A DNA stretch of 64,000 nt from Pseudomonas pharyngis (GTDB lineage: Bacteria > Pseudomonadota > Gammaproteobacteria > Pseudomonadales > Pseudomonadaceae): assembly GCF_021602345.1 (NCBI RefSeq), contig NZ_BQID01000005.1:186001-250000 (forward strand), read 5' to 3'. The translations under genes were made by a program, and so were the position numbers. Positions within the stretch are counted from its first letter, which is position 1. Every line of letters starts with the position of its first letter. The notes beneath the pieces are model-generated. The model did not search any database and was not told where the DNA came from. It saw only the letters and a program-made list of their open reading frames with translations. Positions 57,413 through 64,000 of this stretch are shown in pieces.

Positions 57413-58454
57413 GGATAAAACTCCAATTCGAAAAAATGGGAGCCATCACCCTCGCTACCAAACGGCGGGTGGCGGCCATGCGCGGGTTGGTAGACCGGTC
57501 GAATTGGGAAACCCGGCGCTCACGAATGAGCCCCACGCATGCCCACCATACAAAGCTGCACCTCAGAAAAGAGACAGCATTGAAGGTGTCGCAATAACCA
57601 CAACTCGAATCGGGCTACCAAACCCAGTCACTTTTGAGTGACAGGGAAACGATATAGCCCTCTCCAAGCTGCGTAAGCCGGCGGATTCTGGCGTACGCGT
57701 AGGCAACGACGCAAGGAGTCGTAGCCCTTATGGCGTAACGGTTCGTGTACTTTAAACGCGCTTGCAGAATTACGTTTATGCGCCAAAAAGCCGGATGTTT
57801 GACTGTTCCTTTGCTGTGCTCTGGCAGACCGCTTTCGTCGGATCGCCGCCCGGACCAAGCTCGCTCCCACAGAGATCGCATGCAGTCTGCAGGAAACTGG
57901 TCGGCTCGTAGGCCGCCATCGCCAGCAGGCTGGCTCCCACAGAAAACGAAAGCAGTTCGTATCCGCTTCTCACCACTCAAAACGATGAGCGTTAGCTCGA
58001 GTACCGCTTCTGATCTTCGGGCGACGTCGGAAGGCTGAGTGGAGGGATTTATCCGGGGGTGGGAGCGCAGCGACCGTTTGGCGAAGCCAAACACATCGAG
58101 AGGAGGTGCAGCGAAGCAAACCGTAGGCGATGCCCCCCCGGATGAATCCCGGAGCGAAGGAACCCCGAGCCTTAGCGAGCGGGCCGAACGTAGGAGCAAG
58201 ACCTTTTGGTTACTTTTGGGGCGTTTGCCAAAAGTGACCCGCCGTAAGGGCGGAACCCTAAGCAGCCATCACCGCAGCAACGGATATACACCCCATCAAG
58301 GCAATTTTATTAGCTGACCACTACAAGCACATATGAAGCCATCCGCCTAGCTGTCAGGTTTGACAGTAGACGCTCATCTTGAGGAAGGCATATCAAGTGT
58401 TTGGCGATCTATTAAAAGAACGCCAATCACCCTTCATGAAAAAAGGAACTCCAG
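57413..58454. other. Gene-free, repeat-derived region
   Basis: About 1 kb without a convincing gene. It contains REP-like fragments (about 57868-57880 and 57920-57940) and, at about 58060-58260, a segment (CGGAGCGAAGGAACCCCGAG and TTTTGGTTACTTTTGG) that I recognise as a dispersed Pseudomonas intergenic repeat. Apparent reading frames here have atypical composition and look like repeat translations. An AAAAAAGGA-type ribosome site near 58440 belongs to the next gene. Confidence 0.65.
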
Positions 58455-58922
58455 ATGAGCAGCCTTACTGTTTTTGTCCCTCGATCCCATAGCCCTACGA
58501 TCCTTGCAAATCAGTTCCACTGGAAATTTGGAAGCAATCCCGAAGTGGCAGCTGAAAGATCCCTGTTTTATCTACATGAGTATCCGCCAACGGGGGAGTT
58601 GTCTTGGTCAATCTCAGGATCGACCGGATCAATTTCTGGCGGAGACTACTTCGCCTACAGCATGAGTTTCCCGTACATCAATGACGCCCCTCTCAAAGCC
58701 ACCTACACGCTTAAGGACAAATTGAGCTTCAGACACAGTCATTCAATTCCCGCGCCGGATGGCTTTGATGGATGGAGTGTGGTCGATGCCGATGAAGCCA
58801 CCCTGACCATAGACCTCGATCCTGCCAAGGGAATCGCAGTAGGTACTTTTGAAGCAAAGTTCAAAAGTCATGGCTATCGGACACAGCCCATCGGACGCTT
58901 TAACCTGGTGATCAGTGAATAG
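58455..58922 (+). CDS. Hypothetical protein, beta-rich
   Basis: A 155-residue protein with a good AAAAGGAAC ribosome site. The sequence alternates short hydrophobic and polar residues (for example ELSWSISGSTGSISGGDYF and TLTIDLDPAKGIAVGTFEAKF), suggesting a beta-sandwich. There is no signal peptide or known domain. GC content is lower than in its neighbours. It lies isolated behind a repeat region, which fits an accessory gene. Function unknown. Confidence 0.7.
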   Translation: MSSLTVFVPRSHSPTILANQFHWKFGSNPEVAAERSLFYLHEYPPTGELSWSISGSTGSISGGDYFAYSMSFPYINDAPLKATYTLKDKLSFRHSHSIPAPDGFDGWSVVDADEATLTIDLDPAKGIAVGTFEAKFKSHGYRTQPIGRFNLVISE

Positions 58923-58972
58923 CGTCCACGGTTTCCGACATAAAGGATGTGCCCGGACTTTACCGGTCAGGG

Positions 58973-59653
58973 CTACATCTGAAGAAACCCAGCCACCTTC
59001 TCCGCAGCCGAAGCCAAATGCTGCTCATGCGTAAACCCGGAAACCTTGAGCGGCTTCAAATCATGATCCCCCGCAGCCAGCCAAAACACTTCAATACTCG
59101 GCGATAAGGAATACCCTTCAACAGCGTCCCGATTGCCAAGCGCATCCCGCTCCCCCTGAACAATCAACATCCGAGTCTGCAAAGAAGCCAGATGTTCGAC
59201 CCGTGGCTTCTCCGGCTTCCCAACCGCATAAAACGGATAACCCAGGCAAACCAACGCATCAGCGCCAAGCTCATCGGCAAGCAGACTGGCCATCCGCCCC
59301 CCCATCGATTTCCCGCCAACCGCCAAAACCCCAGCGACATGAAGTCGCACCAAGCCATAAACCTCACGCCAACATTCCAGCAACTTCGGCGCCGGATTCG
59401 GCGGACGTTTGCTGCCATCAACCCGCCGCTGCGCCATATAAGGAAACTCAAACCGCAACACGTTCACCCCCAGCCCGGCAAGGCGCCCAGCCATATCCGT
59501 CATCCACTCGCTATCCATCGGCGCTCCAGCACCATGGGCGAGGATAAGGGTCGCCGAAGCCTCACCAACAGCGGCATCCCAAAGCCACCCGTGATCCCGC
59601 AGGCACTGCGCCCATTGATCCCCGTCAATACTGGCCTTGTGCTGTTTGTCCAT
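58973..59653 (-). CDS. Alpha/beta hydrolase, KANL3/Tex30 type
   Basis: A 226-residue protein with LAHGAGAPMDS near the N-terminus, the nucleophile elbow GGKSMGGR near residue 115, the acid in QGERDALG and the histidine in GDHDLKP. This matches the bacterial KANL3/Tex30 (dienelactone-hydrolase-like) family, whose substrates are unknown. It is divergent from the ccoN operon, with 95 bases between. Confidence 0.85.
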   Translation of the reverse strand: MDKQHKASIDGDQWAQCLRDHGWLWDAAVGEASATLILAHGAGAPMDSEWMTDMAGRLAGLGVNVLRFEFPYMAQRRVDGSKRPPNPAPKLLECWREVYGLVRLHVAGVLAVGGKSMGGRMASLLADELGADALVCLGYPFYAVGKPEKPRVEHLASLQTRMLIVQGERDALGNRDAVEGYSLSPSIEVFWLAAGDHDLKPLKVSGFTHEQHLASAAEKVAGFLQM

Positions 59654-59748
59654 GCTTGCCTCGCTTTTAGTCTGCCTATAACTCCAGGCGAAGGATTCGC
59701 GGCGTTTTCTGCGCGCGCTCCCTTCGGCTGAACCGTGGATGGGGAACC

Positions 59749-61173
59749 ATGAACACTTCTATCAGTACCGCCTACAACTACAAGGTGGTCCGCCAATTCG
59801 CCATTATGACGGTGGTGTGGGGCATCGTCGGCATGGGGCTCGGGGTTTTTCTCGCGGCTCAATTGGTCTGGCCCGAACTCAACTTCAACCTGCCGTGGAC
59901 CAGCTTCGGACGCCTGCGCCCGCTGCACACCAACGCGGTGATCTTCGCGTTCGGCGGCTGTGCCTTGTTCGCCAGTTCGTTCTACTCGGTACAGCGCACC
60001 TGCCAGACGCAATTGTTTGCGCCGAAAATCGCCGCCTTCTGCTTCTGGGGCTGGCAGCTTGTGATTCTATTGGCGGCCATCAGCCTGCCACTGGGTTACA
60101 CCAGTTCCAAGGAATACGCCGAGCTGGAATGGCCGATCGACATCCTGATCACCATCGTCTGGGTCGCCTACGCCATCGTGTTCTTCGGCACGATCATGCA
60201 GCGCAAGACCAAGCACATTTATGTGGGCAACTGGTTCTTCGGCGCGTTCATCATCACCGTGGCGATCCTGCACATCGTCAACAACCTTGAGCTGCCGGTG
60301 AGTTTCACCAAGTCCTACTCGCTGTACGCCGGTGCAACCGACGCGATGGTGCAATGGTGGTACGGCCACAACGCCGTAGGCTTTTTCCTCACCGCCGGTT
60401 TCCTCGGGATGATGTACTACTTCGTGCCGAAACAGGCCGAACGCCCGGTGTATTCGTATCGCCTGTCGATCGTGCACTTCTGGGCGCTGATCACCCTGTA
60501 CATCTGGGCCGGTCCGCACCACTTGCACTACACCGCGCTGCCGGACTGGGCTCAGTCGCTGGGCATGGTGATGTCGCTGGTGCTGCTGGCACCGAGCTGG
60601 GGCGGGATGATCAACGGCATGATGACCCTCTCGGGCGCCTGGCATAAGTTGCGCAGCGACCCGATTCTGCGCTTCCTGGTGGTGTCGCTGGCGTTCTACG
60701 GCATGTCGACCTTCGAAGGTCCGATGATGGCGATCAAAACCGTCAACGCCCTCTCCCACTACACCGACTGGACCATCGGCCACGTACACGCCGGCGCACT
60801 CGGCTGGGTGGCGATGATTTCCATCGGCGCGCTGTACCACATGATCCCGAAAGTCTTCGGCAAAGAGCAGATGCACAGCGTCGGCCTGATCAACGCGCAC
60901 TTCTGGCTCGCGACCATCGGCACCGTTTTGTACATCGCGTCGATGTGGGTCAACGGCATCGCCCAGGGCCTGATGTGGCGTGCGGTGAACGAGGACGGCA
61001 CGCTGACCTACTCCTTCGTCGAAACCCTGGTGGCCAGCCACCCAGGCTTCGTCGTGCGGCTGATTGGCGGGGCGATCTTCCTCAGCGGCATGTTCCTGAT
61101 GGCTTACAACACCTGGCGCACCGTGCGGGCCTCGCAGCCTGCTGACGTCGTTGCTGCCGCGCAGATGGCCTGA
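59749..61173 (+). CDS. ccoN: cbb3-type cytochrome c oxidase subunit I
   Basis: A 474-residue, twelve-helix heme-copper oxidase catalytic subunit that reduces O2 at the heme b3-CuB site and pumps protons. Conserved histidines are visible in [11 protein letters not shown] (low-spin heme), [12 protein letters not shown] and [11 protein letters not shown] (CuB), and [13 protein letters not shown]. First gene of a ccoNOQP operon; ccoO follows after 10 bases. cbb3 oxidases have high O2 affinity and serve microaerobic respiration. Confidence 0.97.
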   Translation: MNTSISTAYNYKVVRQFAIMTVVWGIVGMGLGVFLAAQLVWPELNFNLPWTSFGRLRPLHTNAVIFAFGGCALFASSFYSVQRTCQTQLFAPKIAAFCFWGWQLVILLAAISLPLGYTSSKEYAELEWPIDILITIVWVAYAIVFFGTIMQRKTKHIYVGNWFFGAFIITVAILHIVNNLELPVSFTKSYSLYAGATDAMVQWWYGHNAVGFFLTAGFLGMMYYFVPKQAERPVYSYRLSIVHFWALITLYIWAGPHHLHYTALPDWAQSLGMVMSLVLLAPSWGGMINGMMTLSGAWHKLRSDPILRFLVVSLAFYGMSTFEGPMMAIKTVNALSHYTDWTIGHVHAGALGWVAMISIGALYHMIPKVFGKEQMHSVGLINAHFWLATIGTVLYIASMWVNGIAQGLMWRAVNEDGTLTYSFVETLVASHPGFVVRLIGGAIFLSGMFLMAYNTWRTVRASQPADVVAAAQMA

Positions 61174-61183
61174 GGAGTCCGCC

Positions 61184-61792
61184 ATGAAACACGAAACGAT
61201 TGAAAAGAACGTCGGCCTGCTGATGTTGCTGATGGTGTTCGCCGTGAGCATCGGCGGCCTGACCCAGATCGTCCCGCTGTTCTTCCAGGACGTGACCAAC
61301 AAACCGGTGGAAGGCATGAAGCCCTACACCGCGCTGCAGCTGGAAGGTCGCGACATCTACATCCGCGAAGGCTGCGTCGGTTGCCACTCGCAGATGATCC
61401 GGCCGTTCCGCGCCGAAACCGAACGCTACGGGCACTACTCGGTGGCCGGGGAAAGCGTGTGGGATCACCCGTTCCTGTGGGGCTCGAAACGTACCGGTCC
61501 GGACCTGGCCCGGGTTGGCGCGCGTTACTCGGATGACTGGCACCGCGCGCATTTGTACAACCCGCGCAACGTCGTACCGGAATCGAAAATGCCGGCCTAC
61601 CCATGGCTGGTGACCCAACCGGTCGACAGCAGCCACACCGAAACCAAGCTCAAGACCATGCGCACCCTCGGCGTGCCGTACAACGACGACGACATCAGCG
61701 GCGCGGTGGCCAGCCTTAAGGGCAAGACCGAAATGGACGCCCTCGTCTCCTACCTGCAAGTGCTCGGCACTGCGATCAAGAGCAAGAGGTGA
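61184..61792 (+). CDS. ccoO: cbb3 oxidase subunit II, monoheme cytochrome c
   Basis: A 202-residue membrane-anchored cytochrome c. One N-terminal helix ([15 protein letters not shown]) is followed by the single heme motif CVGCH and a methionine ligand region in [10 protein letters not shown]. The start at 61184 is chosen over an upstream in-frame codon at 61151 because it has a GAGGAG site and the canonical [11 protein letters not shown] opening. Confidence 0.96.
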   Translation: MKHETIEKNVGLLMLLMVFAVSIGGLTQIVPLFFQDVTNKPVEGMKPYTALQLEGRDIYIREGCVGCHSQMIRPFRAETERYGHYSVAGESVWDHPFLWGSKRTGPDLARVGARYSDDWHRAHLYNPRNVVPESKMPAYPWLVTQPVDSSHTETKLKTMRTLGVPYNDDDISGAVASLKGKTEMDALVSYLQVLGTAIKSKR

Positions 61793-61795
61793 GCC

Positions 61796-61993
61796 ATGGT
61801 CTTTGAATTGAGCGCGGGGCTGATTCGCGGCCTCGGCACGGTCGTGGTGTTCGTGGCCTTCGTCGGCCTGACCCTGTGGGTGTTCAACCGCAAGCGCACG
61901 CCGGAATTCGCCGAAGCGCGCCTGCTGCCGTTTGCCGACGAACCACAACCCGACACTACCCAAGTTAATGAAACAAGGAGTACCCGGCCATGA
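61796..61993 (+). CDS. ccoQ: cbb3 oxidase small subunit CcoQ
   Basis: A 65-residue protein with a single membrane helix ([16 protein letters not shown]) and a basic NRKR stop-transfer segment, in the usual place between ccoO and ccoP. CcoQ stabilises the complex. Its end overlaps the ccoP start by 4 bases. Confidence 0.92.
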   Translation: MVFELSAGLIRGLGTVVVFVAFVGLTLWVFNRKRTPEFAEARLLPFADEPQPDTTQVNETRSTRP

Positions 61994-62943
61994 CCACCTT
62001 CTGGAGTACGTGGATCTGCGTACTGACCATCGGCAGCCTGATCGGCCTGACCTGGCTGCTGGTCGGCACCCGTCGGGGCGAAACCAAGGGCAGCGTCGAC
62101 CAGACCATGGGCCACAGCTTCGACGGCATCGAGGAGTACGACAACCCGCTGCCGCAGTGGTGGTTCATGCTGTTCGCCGGCACGCTGGTGTTTTCCGTGG
62201 GCTATCTGATTCTTTATCCGGGCCTGGGCAACTGGAAAGGCATCCTGCCCGGCTACGAGGACGGCTGGACCGGCGTTCACGAGTGGGAAAAGGAAATGAG
62301 CAAGGCTGACGCCAGGTTCGGGCCGATCTTCGCCAAATTCGCCGCGATGCCGGTGGAAGAAGTGGCAAAGGACCCACAAGCACTGAAAATGGGCGGCCGT
62401 CTGTTCGCCTCCAACTGCTCGGTGTGCCACGGCTCGGACGCCAAAGGCGCGTTCGGTTTCCCTAACCTCGCCGACAAGGACTGGCGCTGGGGCGGCAGTG
62501 CGGAAACCATCAAGACCACCATCATGGGTGGCCGGATGGCGGCGATGCCGGCGTGGGGTGAAGTGCTGGGCGAGACTGGCGTGAAAAACGTCGCCGCCTA
62601 TGTGCGTCATGAACTGGCGGGGCTGCCACTGCCGGCGGATAACAAGGCTGATCTTCAAGCGGGTCAGCAGGCGTTCAGCACAACCTGCACCGCCTGTCAC
62701 GGGGCAAACGGCCAGGGCACCGAAGCCATGGGCGCACCGAACCTGACGCATCCGGCCGGTTTCATCTATGGCACCAGCCTGACGCAGCTCGAGCAAACCA
62801 TCCGCCATGGCCGTCAAGGCCACATGCCAGCTCAGAACGAGCTGCTGGGCAACGATAAAGTGCAATTGCTGGCGGCTTATGTGTACAGCCTTAGCAACGG
62901 ATTGAATACAGAAAAACTGATTACTGAAGACATTAAAAAGTAA
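61990..62943 (+). CDS. ccoP: cbb3 oxidase subunit III, diheme cytochrome c
   Basis: A 317-residue subunit with two N-terminal membrane helices (about 5-25 and 55-75) and two heme-binding sites, CSVCH near residue 140 and CTACH near residue 235. It accepts electrons from soluble cytochromes and passes them to CcoO and CcoN. Last gene of the operon. Confidence 0.96.
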   Translation: MTTFWSTWICVLTIGSLIGLTWLLVGTRRGETKGSVDQTMGHSFDGIEEYDNPLPQWWFMLFAGTLVFSVGYLILYPGLGNWKGILPGYEDGWTGVHEWEKEMSKADARFGPIFAKFAAMPVEEVAKDPQALKMGGRLFASNCSVCHGSDAKGAFGFPNLADKDWRWGGSAETIKTTIMGGRMAAMPAWGEVLGETGVKNVAAYVRHELAGLPLPADNKADLQAGQQAFSTTCTACHGANGQGTEAMGAPNLTHPAGFIYGTSLTQLEQTIRHGRQGHMPAQNELLGNDKVQLLAAYVYSLSNGLNTEKLITEDIKK

Positions 62944-63423
62944 TCATTGCGTACAAGACTGCCGCACGTTTCCAGTGCGGCAGTTTCCAGCCTCTTTGCG
63001 ACGCATTGTCGCACCCCTTCACCCCCTCTCCTTTCGGTTACCCGGATTCGGGTCTACGCTTGCTCGATGCGGACTGGCCCGTGCCGGTTCCAGGTCGACC
63101 CTGAGCGAGGCGTTGAACGAATCGGCTGACTGACATGGCCGCAAAGGCCGGTAGATACCGGCTGTCGTGCCGATTACCGTCCGTCACCCGAACCGAGCGT
63201 TCGAACACACCCCGTTACATCCGACCGGGCCCCTCGCTTTTTTCGTCCGCTGCGACATTTTGCCCGAGGGCAATTTTGTCCTTACGCGGCGCATGGAAAG
63301 GCCGCAGAATCAGCGTTGGAAAGCATTGACCCAGGTCATGGCGCGTTGCATTGACCCCCTGCTTTCTACATACTTGCGGCCGATTTTAATCCTAATAAAA
63401 CACCCAAACCGTGGAACCTTAGA
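62944..63423. other. Intergenic region between the two cco operons
   Basis: About 480 bases without a supported gene. It holds a hairpin behind ccoP (62958-62967 with 62975-62984, perfect 10-bp stem) that probably ends the first operon, and an Anr-like site before the second ccoN. Confidence 0.75.
63326..63339. promoter_or_regulatory. Candidate Anr/Fnr box before the second ccoN
   Basis: TTGAC-N4-GTCAT resembles the Anr consensus TTGAT-N4-ATCAA (seven of ten informative bases). It lies 85 bases upstream of the second ccoN. One cco operon is Anr-controlled in P. aeruginosa, which makes the site plausible but not proven. Confidence 0.45.
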
Positions 63424-64000
63424 ATGAGCACAGCAATCAGTCCGACTGCTTATAACTATAAGGTAGTCCGCCAGTTCGCCATCATGACGGTGGTCTGGGG
63501 GATCCTTGGCATGGGGCTCGGTGTCTTCATCGCCTCGCAACTGGTCTGGCCGGAGTTGAACTTCGGTCTGCCGTGGACGAGCTTTGGACGCCTGCGCCCG
63601 TTGCACACAAACCTGGTGATTTTCGCCTTCGGTGGTTGTGCACTGTTTGCCACTTCCTACTATGTCGTGCAGCGAACCTGCCAGACGCGACTGATTTCCG
63701 ACAGCCTCGCGGCCTTCACCTTCTGGGGATGGCAAGCGGTGATCGTCGGCGCGATCATTACCTTGCCGCTGGGTTACACCACCACCAAGGAATACGCGGA
63801 ACTGGAATGGCCGATCGCCATTTTGCTGGCCATTGTCTGGATTTCCTACGGACTGGTGTTCTTCGGCACCATCACCAAGCGCAAGACCAAGCACATCTAT
63901 GTCGGTAACTGGTTCTACGGTGCGTTCATCGTGGTGACCGCGATGCTGCACATCGTCAACCACATGTCGCTGCCGGTCAGCCTGTTCAAGTCCTATTCGG
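63424..64000 (+). CDS. ccoN: Second cbb3 oxidase subunit I (3' end beyond window)
   Basis: The first 192 residues of a second CcoN, starting [18 protein letters not shown] and very similar to the first copy throughout, including the heme-ligand segment [15 protein letters not shown]. Tandem cco operons are usual in Pseudomonas. The window ends inside the gene. Confidence 0.96.
   Translation, partial: MSTAISPTAYNYKVVRQFAIMTVVWGILGMGLGVFIASQLVWPELNFGLPWTSFGRLRPLHTNLVIFAFGGCALFATSYYVVQRTCQTRLISDSLAAFTFWGWQAVIVGAIITLPLGYTTTKEYAELEWPIAILLAIVWISYGLVFFGTITKRKTKHIYVGNWFYGAFIVVTAMLHIVNHMSLPVSLFKSYS

Noticed and set aside
57615-58317. Frames of 92 to 194 residues in the repeat-derived region
   Set aside because: They translate dispersed intergenic repeats on both strands. 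Similar spurious frames occur in many Pseudomonas genomes.
1-64000. CRISPR arrays, tRNA or rRNA genes, phage integrases
   Set aside because: I looked for regularly spaced repeats, tRNA-like T-loops and integrase-type genes and found none that I could support.

Overview
This is a Pseudomonas chromosome segment, most likely from the P. fluorescens group. The evidence is a pyoverdine locus with PvdO, PvdE, FpvA, PvdI and PvdJ homologues, iron-starvation (PvdS) promoter boxes, an S-type pyocin, REP palindromes and tandem cbb3 oxidase operons next to aer. Nothing in the sequence fixes the species.

Layout. (1) 1-5021: end of pvdO, then pvdE and fpvA, closing with a strong terminator. (2) 5022-7711: a LexA-boxed bacteriocin gene of the pyocin S2/colicin E9 DNase type and its Im9-like immunity gene. 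(3) 7719-40091, minus strand: an MFS transporter, a type II thioesterase, two giant peptide synthetases (5186 and 4540 aa, seven modules) and an alpha/beta hydrolase. The A-domain codes read D-Ser, Lys, D-Ser, Thr, D-Ala(?), then two D-configured basic residues that are probably ornithine-derived. The line has no terminal thioesterase domain and ends in an epimerase, so another synthetase or an unusual release step is needed. (4) 40114-47438: an AT-richer block with extra copies of isoprenoid-precursor genes (dxr, idi, dxs, ispH, ispG), bracketed by a 61-bp direct repeat (60/61 identical) and followed by the C-terminal remnant of a terpene synthase. (5) 47554-59653: ordinary and accessory genes. 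These are an SDR plus GH15 pair, a TerB/BRCT protein, an epoxide-hydrolase-like protein, a GlxA-type regulator divergent from isonitrile hydratase, a CPBP protease, the aerotaxis receptor and small unknowns, separated by REP pairs and a gene-free repeat-derived kilobase. (6) 59749-64000: ccoNOQP and the start of a second ccoN.

How it works together. PvdS boxes precede pvdE, the thioesterase and pvdI, so the pyoverdine peptide, its export and its editing should be co-induced by iron starvation. FpvA takes the ferric product back up. The bacteriocin sits directly behind the receptor gene, which is notable because related S pyocins enter cells through FpvA-type receptors. The isoprenoid block looks like a horizontally acquired precursor-supply cassette whose terpene synthase partner has since been broken.
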